Shown here: in pieces, positions 9,418-17,471 of the stretch | Position numbering within the stretch: position 1 is the stretch's first letter | Layout: each line of letters starts with the position of its first letter | Origin: Corynebacterium mustelae | GTDB taxonomy: Bacteria > Actinomycetota > Actinomycetes > Mycobacteriales > Mycobacteriaceae | NCBI RefSeq assembly: GCF_001020985.1 | Contig: NZ_CP011542.1 | Coordinates: 310,001-374,000 of the forward strand | DNA length: 64,000 nt | Direction of reading: 5' to 3' | Notes under the pieces: model-generated | The model's input: only the letters and a program-made list of their open reading frames with translations | Told to the model about the DNA's origin: nothing | Database searches by the model: none | Translations under genes and position numbers: made by a program

Positions 9418-10221
9418 CTAGCTTGACTGCACCGCTGCATGGGTCAGAGTGGTTTTCTCCATGCCTTGGTATTGCACGATTTGAAACACGCCAGCATCCC
9501 AAATGCACAAGCCGCCATAACTGGAAAGAGCGACCAAGTTAACCCAGTTCGTAGCCTCACTTTTGGCTAAACCGTAATATTCACATGCATCTTCCCCTGC
9601 GTCACCACAGCTATAGGAAACGTGACTACCTCGGAATTGGATAAGGGTGCCGTCAGGTCCGTCGCTTTCGAAGCCAAGTTCTTCGTATTCTTCTTCCCAC
9701 TCATAGTCCTCGCCAATTACATCCAGGTAGGCGTTGGAGGACCAGCGTGGAATGTCGAGTGCCTGGTGTGATTCCAGGAGGAGTGGGACATCGAAGAATG
9801 ATCGGCCTAGTTCTGAATCGTCTTCAAAGAAAGACGGCTTGTTGAGGTTGTCTGGCTGCGGTGTGCGCACCAGTGGGGTGTTGGGTGCGATGAATTCCAC
9901 ATGGTGGGGAATGTCGATCATGGTGATTTCCCTGCCTGCGAAAACCGCAATCATTCCTGGTTCCAGTGGGGTGGTGTTGATTTGGAACAAGAATGCCAAT
10001 GGCTGGCCGTCTGAAGTGGTGGGCCACGCGAAGTCCTCCGGGAGATCCGGGTCGCCACCAATGCGGCTTGCGCCAACAGAAATGGTTTCTGGCTGGGAGT
10101 CGCATGCTGTAAACCATAAGCATTCTTTTGTGTGCTTGAGGAGGGTATCGGCGCGCATGGTGAATTCCTCCACCCCAACCGACTTAATGCCTTCGTGGAT
10201 CTCTTCTTGGGATTGATACAT
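9418..10221 (-). CDS. DUF1963 (YwqG-like) protein, copy 2
   Basis: This is the upstream member of a tandem pair, also 267 residues, with RIGGDPDLPEDFAWP at the same position as in copy 1. The duplication extends into the leader: both genes are preceded on the coding strand by the same bases as far as about 20 nt (forward strand TACATGGCCTTGATTGTAGG). The C-terminal 15 residues (THAAVQSS end) are also the same. Such conservation beside clear divergence in residues 140-200 suggests either gene conversion or purifying selection on the core with specificity change in one surface. Function unknown. Confidence 0.8.
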   Translation of the reverse strand: MYQSQEEIHEGIKSVGVEEFTMRADTLLKHTKECLWFTACDSQPETISVGASRIGGDPDLPEDFAWPTTSDGQPLAFLFQINTTPLEPGMIAVFAGREITMIDIPHHVEFIAPNTPLVRTPQPDNLNKPSFFEDDSELGRSFFDVPLLLESHQALDIPRWSSNAYLDVIGEDYEWEEEYEELGFESDGPDGTLIQFRGSHVSYSCGDAGEDACEYYGLAKSEATNWVNLVALSSYGGLCIWDAGVFQIVQYQGMEKTTLTHAAVQSS

Positions 10222-10376
10222 GGCCTTGATTGTAGGACAGTGGGAATAGCCGCGTAGCGACCATGACGGTCAAATTTACAGGTTATGAGATATTCTTAGT
10301 GGTAATCTGCTAATTCAAAATGTCAAGTCTGTTGGGTGTTATTTGTATTTTTTGAAGTGACGGTGAAAGGCGAAAA

Positions 10377-10668
10377 ATGGAACGTTTTAAGATTCGTGCT
10401 TTTGCTATTGTTCCGGGACATATTGCGGTTTTTGCTAGTGAAAAAAATCCAGGATTTTTTAGACGAATCGTATCCTGACATTGAGTCTTTTGTTCGTCCA
10501 ATTGTGGCTTCCAATCGTATCGAAGTAGTTCTATCGTTTGAAGCAGATGATTTCGTGGCGGCCGAGAAAATGGGAAACTTGGTTTTGGGTGGAGTTTTTT
10601 CTGCTACCGAGTCGATTGTTAGTGAACAAATCCACGAATCCAGTCGGATGCTCAGTCTTGCAGTATGA
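10377..10668 (+). pseudogene. Small unknown gene, probably frameshifted at homopolymers
   Basis: An ATG at 10377 with a good ribosome-binding site (GAAAGG, about 7 bases upstream) starts a frame MERFKIRAFAIVPGHIAVF that stops after 33 codons. The sequence from about 10450 to 10668 reads well in another frame (YPDIESFVRPIVASNRIEV and on to MLSLAV). Between them lie an A7 run (10441-10447) and a T6 run (10455-10460), where one slip would fuse the frames into roughly 95 codons. An alternative is a GTG start at 10336 in the second frame, without a visible ribosome-binding site. The stop overlaps the next start (ATGA at 10665), so the two genes were an operon. I do not recognise the family. Confidence 0.45.
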
Positions 10669-11526
10669 AACTAGCCCACAGGAAAACGGTCGCGCAACGC
10701 GGACGTCGTTTTCATGACCTCGTTGACTTCTTTGTTGAGTATTGGCCAAAAATAGCTTTTGGTTTTATCTCGTTAGTGGGATTGTTTGTGTCAGCATTTC
10801 CAGATCTTAAAGTCCAAGGTTTTCTTATCCGACACGTACTTTTCTGTGTTGTTTTGGTGCTAGCAATTGTCGCCGGATGGGCGGATCTACGTCGATCAGC
10901 CAGTTTTAAAGAATTGGAAAAAGAAATGCGGGGTTAAACACCCAGTGTAAGCAATACGAGAAGGATGTTGAAAAGGTCTTAAAAGTCGCTCTCAAACGAT
11001 TGGCTGAAGAATGCGAAATCGCGGATAATGAGAACCTCCTAAAACATATGCGCATCACAGTTTACTGCCATGATGCAGATTTCCGTCGTTTCATTCCTGT
11101 AGCAAGAATCGCTGGTGATGCTCGATATGAAGAGCCAAGGCCGGACCTTCTACCCGGATAATGAAGGAGCGATTGCAGAGGGGTGGAATACCGGTACGGC
11201 CAAGATGACTGTCCCCTGGAAAAGGAGAACGCCAGTGGATTGAATCTATGGTGCAGGAATGGGATATTCCGAAAGAAACGGCTGCTTCTATGCGGATGAA
11301 ATCTCGCAGTTTAGGCGCATTTCTGCTGAGAATCAGCACGGATAAAGTAGGGGTGTTGGTTGTAGAAAGTCTCCAGACGACAGTGGTTGGTGCTCCATTG
11401 TTGAGAAAAATCTCGTCAAGTCAGTGGTTCTCCGCAATCGGGCTTTTGGTTCATTCAGTGAAAAGACTCCCACGTCGCGGCTTTAGCCCTGGAAAAACCT
11501 GTTGGCTCAAACGAGCCATGACCTGA
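10665..11526 (+). pseudogene. Decayed membrane protein with a possible GAF-like C-terminal part
   Basis: The first frame (10665-10937) encodes 90 residues with basic and aromatic residues, two hydrophobic segments (about 30-46 and 52-70), and ends in ELEKEMRG. Coding then continues in other frames. After a G4 run near 10930 a frame reads CKQYEKDVEKVLKVALKRL to DARYEEP (to about 11136). The next reads GRTFYPDNEGAIAEGW to about 11210, and a last one from about 11225 reads QWIESMVQEWDIPKE and KVGVLVVES. The order and the invariant-looking DNEG-AIAEGW suggest a two-helix membrane anchor followed by a GAF-like sensor domain, broken by at least three frameshifts. The family assignment is tentative; decay is well supported. 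Confidence 0.6.
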
Positions 11527-11533
11527 TAAAGCT

Positions 11534-11560
11534 CTTACATTTGTAAGACCTTTACACTTG
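11534..11560 (+). promoter_or_regulatory. Palindromic operator-like site in the promoter of the aldehyde dehydrogenase
   Basis: A perfect 6-2-6 palindrome CTTACA-TT-TGTAAG (11534-11547) is followed after three bases by a second, imperfect one of similar make-up, TTTACACTTGTTAAA, which overlaps a plausible -10 element (TTAAAAT). This sits about 65 bp upstream of the start at 11613 and looks like a regulator-binding tandem site. The regulator is not identified. Confidence 0.4.
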
Positions 11561-11612
11561 TTAAAATTTAAAATGCTGCGCAGTTTTTTGCTACTAGCTA
11601 CGCTTGGACACT

Positions 11613-13109
11613 ATGAGCACGACGCACCAGACCGACAACCGCAGCGACCTCATCGAAGTCATTAACCCACGAACTGGCGAAGTGATCGATACAGTCATCT
11701 CCCACAGTGAAGCTGAGACGCAGGAAGCGTTCGACCGGGCGCGCCGGGCTCAGCGTACCTGGGCGAAACGTAGTGTTGCCGAACGCGCGAAAATTATCAT
11801 GCGGATGCACGATGTGGTGCTGGCCAACCAGGCGGAAATCTTAGATACCATCCAGCTGGAAACCGGAAAGAACCGCGCTTCGGCATTCGACGAGGTTCTT
11901 GATGTGGCCATTAATGCCCGGTACTACGCCAAGAAAGCCCCGAAACTATTGCGGCCGCAGCACGTAAAGGGTGCGTTGCCGGTATTGACAAAAACCATCG
12001 TGCAGCATGCGCCGAAAGGCGTGGTAGGGATTATTTCCCCATGGAATTACCCGTTAACCCTCACGTTGTCCGATGCGATTCCCGCTTTGATTGCGGGCAA
12101 TGCAGTTGTGTTAAAACCGGATTCGCAAACCCCACTCACCGCATTGGCTGGCGCACAGATCGCCAGGGAAGCAGGACTTCCGGAGGATCTGTACCAAGTG
12201 ATAACTGGACCCGGGGCGGTGGTGGGCGAAACGATAGCCAACCACGCTGATTTCCTTATGTTTACTGGTTCCACCGAAACGGGCCGTAAGCTCGGCGCTA
12301 TCGCGGGGGAGCGGCTGATTGGGTTTTCGGCGGAGCTAGGCGGCAAAAATCCCATGATTATTACCGCCGATGCGAATATCGATGTGGCGGTGCGTACCAC
12401 CATTGCGGGTTGTTTCTCCAATACCGGCCAATTATGCATCTCCATCGAACGCATTTATGTGCATGAAGATGTGGCGGCACAGTACGTCGACAAGCTCGTC
12501 GCGGCGGTCGAAAACCTTACGATCGGTGGTGGCGGCTGGGAAGAAAACATTGGCTCCATGATTTCCGCGACGCAGGCGGATAACGTCATGGCGCTTGTCG
12601 ACGACGCCGTTGCCCAAGGCGCGAAAAAACTCACCGGTGGACGGCGACCCGACTTAGGCTCGGCGTTTATCGCCCCCATCGTGCTTGTCGATGTCCCCGA
12701 GGCCGCTCGACTCTACCGGGAAGAAGTGTTCGGGCCAGTCGTCTACATTGAAACCTTCAGTTCTGAGGCGGAGGTTATTGAGCGGGCTAACGATTCCGAA
12801 TATGGCCTCAATGCCGCCGTCTGCGCGGGGCATAACCGCTGGCAGATCGCCGCGCAGCTGGAAGTTGGCACGGTGAATATCAACGAAGGTTTCGCCGCAG
12901 CCTTCGGCTCTATCGACGCCCCGATGGGCGGTTGGAAAGCCTCCGGAACCGGGCGACGGCATAGCGACGCCGGATTACTGAAATACACCGAACCCCGCAC
13001 CATCGCTGAACAGCGGGTTCTGCCGATCTCCGGCCCCAAAAACCTGCCCCGCGAAACCTATGCAGCAGTCATGACTAATCTATTGCGGCTGGGGAAGAGG
13101 TTTTTATAA
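11613..13109 (+). CDS. gabD2: Succinate-semialdehyde dehydrogenase (GabD2-like)
   Basis: An aldehyde dehydrogenase of about 498 residues that most resembles the NADP-dependent succinate-semialdehyde dehydrogenases of corynebacteria and mycobacteria (GabD2 type). It has ISPWNYPLTL near residue 140, the NAD(P) loop FTGSTETGRKLG near 215, the general-base glutamate in AELGGKNPMI near 240, the catalytic cysteine in NTGQLCISIERI near 275, and EEVFGPVV near 370. It would oxidise succinate semialdehyde to succinate, feeding the TCA cycle. The start is set at ATG 11613; TTG 11604 is in frame but weaker. It is monocistronic; no GABA transaminase or permease is next to it. Confidence 0.85.
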   Translation: MSTTHQTDNRSDLIEVINPRTGEVIDTVISHSEAETQEAFDRARRAQRTWAKRSVAERAKIIMRMHDVVLANQAEILDTIQLETGKNRASAFDEVLDVAINARYYAKKAPKLLRPQHVKGALPVLTKTIVQHAPKGVVGIISPWNYPLTLTLSDAIPALIAGNAVVLKPDSQTPLTALAGAQIAREAGLPEDLYQVITGPGAVVGETIANHADFLMFTGSTETGRKLGAIAGERLIGFSAELGGKNPMIITADANIDVAVRTTIAGCFSNTGQLCISIERIYVHEDVAAQYVDKLVAAVENLTIGGGGWEENIGSMISATQADNVMALVDDAVAQGAKKLTGGRRPDLGSAFIAPIVLVDVPEAARLYREEVFGPVVYIETFSSEAEVIERANDSEYGLNAAVCAGHNRWQIAAQLEVGTVNINEGFAAAFGSIDAPMGGWKASGTGRRHSDAGLLKYTEPRTIAEQRVLPISGPKNLPRETYAAVMTNLLRLGKRFL

Positions 13110-13193
13110 CCACATAAAGTAGGTGGAATAACCGTTGGAAGCTGTGCCGATAATTTCACCTATGATCGCTTTAACTACGAAATCCAACGCAAG

Positions 13194-13694
13194 TTACTTA
13201 AGGAAGGTCAACAACACGATCAGCTCAATGATGGTTACTACTATCACGGCAAATAAAGTTGCGCAGCCTTTGAATAGCCACGTTGGCTGCGTTTTCCATT
13301 CGGGGAAAGGTTTATCCGAATCTGGGTAAGGATTTTTGCCCATAATTTCGCGTATAAATGGGCGGAAGTCGCTCAAACGTGTTTTCTGAAAATTGTCATA
13401 TAAATAAATCCTTATGCAAAGCATTATGGCAACATACATCGTGACAAAAAGGAATAATGCCGATGTGAATCTAGGGATCAAAGGTTTATCGTCCGAATAG
13501 AAAAGCGCATTTATTAATGCTGAGGGAAAGATGCCAACTATGGTGTAAAAAGAGCATTCGAAAAAGAAATACCACTTGCCGAATTGCTTGGTTTCAAAAT
13601 GCTCTTGTCTTCTAGTTGCGAAAACGAGAGTATAAATGGCTAACGGCAAAAACCCCAGGTAATATATGGTATCGGCATAATCTGTTTCGTTCAT
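13194..13694 (-). CDS. Hypothetical four-helix membrane protein
   Basis: 166 residues with four predicted membrane segments: about residues 10-27, 43-65, 77-97 and a last one near 142-163 that ends the protein in LIVLLTFLK. A charged loop (KTRLSDFRPFIREIMGK) lies between helices three and four. The start has a convincing GGGAG ribosome-binding site five bases upstream. Composition is more AT-rich than neighbouring core genes, suggesting later acquisition. I do not recognise the family. It may be co-transcribed with the small upstream frame at 13800-14036. Confidence 0.6.
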   Translation of the reverse strand: MNETDYADTIYYLGFLPLAIYTLVFATRRQEHFETKQFGKWYFFFECSFYTIVGIFPSALINALFYSDDKPLIPRFTSALFLFVTMYVAIMLCIRIYLYDNFQKTRLSDFRPFIREIMGKNPYPDSDKPFPEWKTQPTWLFKGCATLFAVIVVTIIELIVLLTFLK

Positions 13695-13799
13695 TTAACT
13701 CCCTTTTTATTTGGAATTTGTTAGAAGTAAACACGTTATCGAAATGTGAAGCATTTAACCCAGGTGAATCCTCAGCAATCTTTTTGCCAGGGTAAAAGC

Positions 13800-14036
13800 C
13801 TAACCGATATCTGCTACACGTGCTGTGGTTTCTTGCTTCGGATAAACAAAGCTTCTTGTTCTGGACAAACGGTGTAAAACACGGCAAAAAGCATGGTGTG
13901 CTTCAAATCCATATGTTTCTTCACAGCAGTCAACCCCGATGGTGCAGATATGCGGCTTACTATCGCGCCTGTACAGGGGTTGAGTAATTCCAGTTTCTGA
14001 CTGGAATGATATGCCGCCGAAATGAATTGACTTCAT
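13800..14036 (-). CDS. Hypothetical small protein, possibly a remnant
   Basis: A 78-codon frame starting MKSIHFGGISFQ and rich in Cys and His in its middle (HICTIGVDCCEE, FEAHHAFCRV). It could bind metal, but I recognise no family. Past its stop, another frame reads FYPGKKIAEDSPGLNASHF up to the start of the next gene, so the original gene may have been longer and be frameshifted near 13800. Confidence in the product is low. Confidence 0.3.
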   Translation of the reverse strand: MKSIHFGGISFQSETGITQPLYRRDSKPHICTIGVDCCEETYGFEAHHAFCRVLHRLSRTRSFVYPKQETTARVADIG

Positions 14037-14190
14037 GCATTCGTTAGTGTGGATCTGTTAAGGAGTTCTCCCTAACGCTTAGTTCATGGTTGGTTTTCGG
14101 TTGCGGCCTATGAATCCCGTTACGCTGGGGCGTCGAAAAGCAAAAAACTTAAGCTGAAACCCCACAAACTGCATGCCTTAGAATATGTGC
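14037..14190. other. Intergenic spacer with GTCGAAAAGC motif
   Basis: The gap between divergent genes holds GTCGAAAAGC at 14132-14141. No clear Shine-Dalgarno sequence precedes the downstream start codon. Confidence 0.3.
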
Positions 14191-15810
14191 ATGACAGAAT
14201 CTACTTCTACTGGGATTGGCCAATCGCCGTTGGATGCGGCGGCGGAAAAATATGTTCATGATATGGCGGCACTCATGCCGACGGCGGCGACGGCCTGGGG
14301 GATCGCCGGGCACGATCACGAATTGGAGGACTTTAGCCCCGGCCACCATGATGCGGTGGCAAGCCGCACGAAGCAGATGCTGGAACAGGTCGATGCACTC
14401 GACGGTGACGCGGTAACCAAGGCGGTCATGCGGGACCGGTTGGGGTTGGAGTTGAAGCTGCATGAACAGGGCGAAAGCTACCGGTCGCTCAATAACATCG
14501 CATCGCCGGTGCAGGAGATTCGGGATTCCTTGCTGCAAATGCCGGAGGATCACCGTCCGGAGCGCCTAACTAAGGTGCCGGCCGCCGTGGCGGGCTATCA
14601 GGAGTCGTTGCGGTTTGCGGCAAGCAGGGGGCAGGTTGCGGCGCGGCGGCAGATTGAGCAGGTGCGAAAGCAGATTGAGCAGGTGCGAAAGCAGATTGCG
14701 GATTTGGTGGACGGGACCACTCTTGATGGTTTGGGTCGCGAGGCAGATGTTGCCGCGGCGAAGCAGGCGTTTGCCCAGCTTAGCCAGTGGCTCGCGGAGG
14801 AACTCGCGCCGCAGGCTAGTGATAAAGATGCGGTCGGCCGGGAGCGCTACGAGCTATTTAGCCAGGAGTTCGTCGGCGCGAAGGTTGATTTGGATGAGGC
14901 CTATGAATGGGGCCAGCAGCGGCTTGAGCAGATCATTGCCCAGCAGCAAGAGTGCGCGAATAAGTTGTACGGGCCGGGTGTGGACGTGGCTGAGGCGATG
15001 GCACGCCTTGATGCTGACGAGCGCTACACATTGCACGGCGTTGAGGCGCTGAAAGAATGGATGCAATCGAAAGCTGATGAGGCGGTTTCCGATTTGGCGG
15101 GAACTCATTTCACCATTCCAGAAGAAATGCGCACAATCGAATGCTGCATTGATCCGGCTGGCACCGGCGGGATTTTCTACACCCCGCCCACCGAGGACTT
15201 TTCCCGCCCGGGCAGGATGTGGTGGTCGGTGCCGCCGGGGGAGGATACTTTCCATACATGGCAGGAATTGACCACCGTGTACCATGAGGGCGTTCCGGGG
15301 CATCACTTACAGCTGGGTGTGGCCATTGCAGAGCGGGATAACCTCAACCTGTGGCGTCGAATAGCGTGTTGGAACTCTGGTCACGGCGAGGGCTGGGCGC
15401 TGTATTCGGAAGCCTTGATGGCGGAGCTAGGTTACCTTGACGATCCCGGTTTCCGCATGGGGCTTTACGACGCCCAACGGTTGCGCGCCGCCCGGGTTGT
15501 CTTGGATATTGGCGTTCACCTGGAGAAACAAACCCCCGAAGGTGGGGTGTGGGACTTTGAATACGCCAAGAAATTCCTGCGAGGGCATGTCGCGATGAGC
15601 GACGCTAATCTCGACTTTGAGCTGAACCGGTATTTCGGTTGGCCGGGACAAGCCCCCAGCTATGCGTTGGGGCAACGGTTGTGGCAGGACATGCGGGCGG
15701 CTGCCGACGCTAAAGGCATGACCGCGCCGGAATTCCACGAAAAGGCGCTGAAGCAAGGATCCATCCCGATGGATATTCTTCGTGCGGTTGTATTAGACGA
15801 AGCGGTATAA
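14191..15810 (+). CDS. DUF885 family metallopeptidase-like protein
   Basis: About 539 residues. The zinc-site signature is present as YHEGVPGHHLQ (near residue 370; HExxxGHH form) with a downstream GHGEGWALYSE that should supply a third ligand; this is the DUF885 layout of thermolysin/M32-related putative peptidases. The N-terminal half is helical. There is a 21-bp perfect tandem duplication (14651-14692) giving the heptad-like repeat QIEQVRK-QIEQVRK in a likely coiled coil, where a one-heptad insertion would be tolerated. No signal peptide, so cytoplasmic. ATG 14185 is two codons upstream and equally possible. Substrate unknown. Confidence 0.85.
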   Translation: MTESTSTGIGQSPLDAAAEKYVHDMAALMPTAATAWGIAGHDHELEDFSPGHHDAVASRTKQMLEQVDALDGDAVTKAVMRDRLGLELKLHEQGESYRSLNNIASPVQEIRDSLLQMPEDHRPERLTKVPAAVAGYQESLRFAASRGQVAARRQIEQVRKQIEQVRKQIADLVDGTTLDGLGREADVAAAKQAFAQLSQWLAEELAPQASDKDAVGRERYELFSQEFVGAKVDLDEAYEWGQQRLEQIIAQQQECANKLYGPGVDVAEAMARLDADERYTLHGVEALKEWMQSKADEAVSDLAGTHFTIPEEMRTIECCIDPAGTGGIFYTPPTEDFSRPGRMWWSVPPGEDTFHTWQELTTVYHEGVPGHHLQLGVAIAERDNLNLWRRIACWNSGHGEGWALYSEALMAELGYLDDPGFRMGLYDAQRLRAARVVLDIGVHLEKQTPEGGVWDFEYAKKFLRGHVAMSDANLDFELNRYFGWPGQAPSYALGQRLWQDMRAAADAKGMTAPEFHEKALKQGSIPMDILRAVVLDEAV

Positions 15811-15815
15811 TTCCG

Positions 15816-16541
15816 ATGGGTTTATTGGTGGTTGGGGCGCTTATTGCGGGCTGGGTCGATGCCGTCATCGGTGGTGGTGGCCTCATTCTTATCCCGCTGC
15901 TGCTGGGTGCTGGATATGTTCCCACCGCAGCTTTGGCCACCAATAAACTTGCCGCAGTTTCCGGCACCTTATCCGCAGCCATCGTTTTAATAAAGCGGCT
16001 GGGGCGGCCGCAACACCTGTGGCGCTATGTTTTCCTTGCGCTTGGTTGCTCCGGGTGTGGGGCACTGCTTGCGAGTAGTCTTTCCACAGATGTCATGCGA
16101 CCGGTGGTGATTGTTCTTTTGGTTTCGGTGGGAGTTTTTCTCACCTTCCGCCGCGATTTTGGGCAAGCAACTACACCGGTCGCCGCCCGCCCGCGCGTTG
16201 CGTTGGGGCTAGCCGGTGTCATCGCGTTTTACGACGGCATTTTCGGCCCCGGCACCGGAATGTTTCTCATCATGCTGTTTACCGCAACTCTTACCGGCGA
16301 CCTCTTACAATCGACGGTGTTGGCTAAGGTAGTTAATACCGCGACCAATCTAGGTGCCTTGATTGTCTTTGGAATGGGCGGGCACATCATGTGGCAATTG
16401 GGGCTCATTCTTGCCGTTGCCAATATCATTGGTGCGCAACTGGGTGCCCGAACAGTACTCGCAGGCGGAACTCGATTTTTGCGGTATGCGGTGCTCGTAT
16501 TAGTTGTGGTGATGTGCGCGAAGTTGATTATCGCGCAATGA
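15816..16541 (+). CDS. TauE/SafE family sulfite/organosulfonate exporter-like permease
   Basis: 241 residues, about eight membrane segments. The N-terminus contains GWVDAVIGGGGLILIPLLL followed by AALATNKLAAVSGTLSA, and the second half repeats the pattern with FYDGIFGPGTGMFLIMLF, the pseudo-symmetric signature of the TauE/SafE (DUF81) family. Proteins of this family move sulfur oxyanions or related organic anions across the membrane; the substrate here is not evident. It begins five bases after the DUF885 stop and is probably translated from the same mRNA. The last 22 codons are duplicated 2.1 kb downstream. Confidence 0.88.
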   Translation: MGLLVVGALIAGWVDAVIGGGGLILIPLLLGAGYVPTAALATNKLAAVSGTLSAAIVLIKRLGRPQHLWRYVFLALGCSGCGALLASSLSTDVMRPVVIVLLVSVGVFLTFRRDFGQATTPVAARPRVALGLAGVIAFYDGIFGPGTGMFLIMLFTATLTGDLLQSTVLAKVVNTATNLGALIVFGMGGHIMWQLGLILAVANIIGAQLGARTVLAGGTRFLRYAVLVLVVVMCAKLIIAQ

Positions 16542-16542
16542 G
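16476..16542 (+). repeat. 67-bp direct repeat, left copy (tauE 3' end)
   Basis: This is the authentic 3' end of the TauE/SafE gene, from TTTTTGCGGTATGCGG to the stop codon. It recurs at 18598-18664 with one mismatch in 67 bases (C at 16532 against T at 18654, synonymous). The two copies bracket the ABC-transporter cassette. Confidence 0.95.
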
Positions 16543-16638
16543 TAAAGGCTAAGCAAGGAGCAGTTTTTGGCAATCATCGTCTATTTTAATTCCTCGAATA
16601 TGCTGCAATGGGCTATCTCAGTAGATCATGGCAAAACG

Positions 16639-17400
16639 TCAGCGTCTAGAGTCAGTCTGTTCCCAACGAAAACTAGTTATTGCCAAAATAATAAACGCCA
16701 AACCAGAACCGATAATTATAAAAACTGAGAATCCAGCAGAAAAATATGGAGTTTGGTCAAAGAGTGAGGAGGATAGAAGTTCAGCAAAAACGGTGCTCGG
16801 CAGAAAATGTAAAATCCTGCTGAAAGATTCTGGAATCAGTGCCATCGGAAACGCAAGGCCCGAAACGAAAAACGTTAATAATTGAATAAGTGTGCCAATA
16901 TTAGTGGCTAAATCTGGGGAATTTAACCTGCCACCCAGAATATAGCCAATTGGTAAAAATAAGAACAAACCCAACAATGACAACGCAAACAAGCGCGGAG
17001 CATAGGCGAAGTCAACTAATTTAAGAACTACGCCAAGCAGGAGCAAAACAAACACTTGAACTGTTGCCATCAGGAGTCGAGTGGCCGAATGTGTAAAAAT
17101 CAACCTTGTGCGACTAAGTGGAGTGGTGCTCAGCAGTCTAAACAGGCCTTTGGAGCGCATAGACGCAATGGGGCCTGAAGTGATTGAAAAAGCGATACTT
17201 GTCACAGCTAAATAAATAGCCATGGGAATAATCAATTTGCTTATAAAGTCTTCACCAGAATCTTTAGGAATCAATGAGTTGATGAGCACGAAGGTTCCAA
17301 ACATAAAGTATGGAAATAGCAATGCAAACCAGAAGTACTTGCGATCGCGGAAAAGCTCGCGAAAATGCAGCTTAATCAATTCACGGGTAGAATCTGCCAT
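16639..17400 (-). CDS. ABC-2 type transporter permease
   Basis: 253 residues with six membrane segments, starting with a cytoplasmic segment LIKLHFRELFRDRKYFW before the first helix, as in ABC-2 exporters of drugs, peptides or lipids. The first extracellular loop is polar (IPKDSGEDF). SMRSKGLFRLLSTTPLSR between helices two and three matches the coupling-helix region of this family. It lies 71 bp downstream of its ATPase and is transcribed with it. Both are noticeably more AT-rich than their surroundings, and the pair sits inside a direct repeat, so horizontal arrival is likely. Confidence 0.88.
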   Translation of the reverse strand: MADSTRELIKLHFRELFRDRKYFWFALLFPYFMFGTFVLINSLIPKDSGEDFISKLIIPMAIYLAVTSIAFSITSGPIASMRSKGLFRLLSTTPLSRTRLIFTHSATRLLMATVQVFVLLLLGVVLKLVDFAYAPRLFALSLLGLFLFLPIGYILGGRLNSPDLATNIGTLIQLLTFFVSGLAFPMALIPESFSRILHFLPSTVFAELLSSSLFDQTPYFSAGFSVFIIIGSGLAFIILAITSFRWEQTDSRR

Positions 17401-17471
17401 AAAAATTCCTCCTTCATTATTTTAAAAATAAGTATCTCGTAAGGCGCATCAGGAACGTAGTAAAAACAAAA

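Noticed and set aside
12047..12454. Several long antisense frames over the aldehyde dehydrogenase gene
   Set aside because: These are typical shadows of a GC-rich coding sequence; no motifs or ribosome-binding sites support them.
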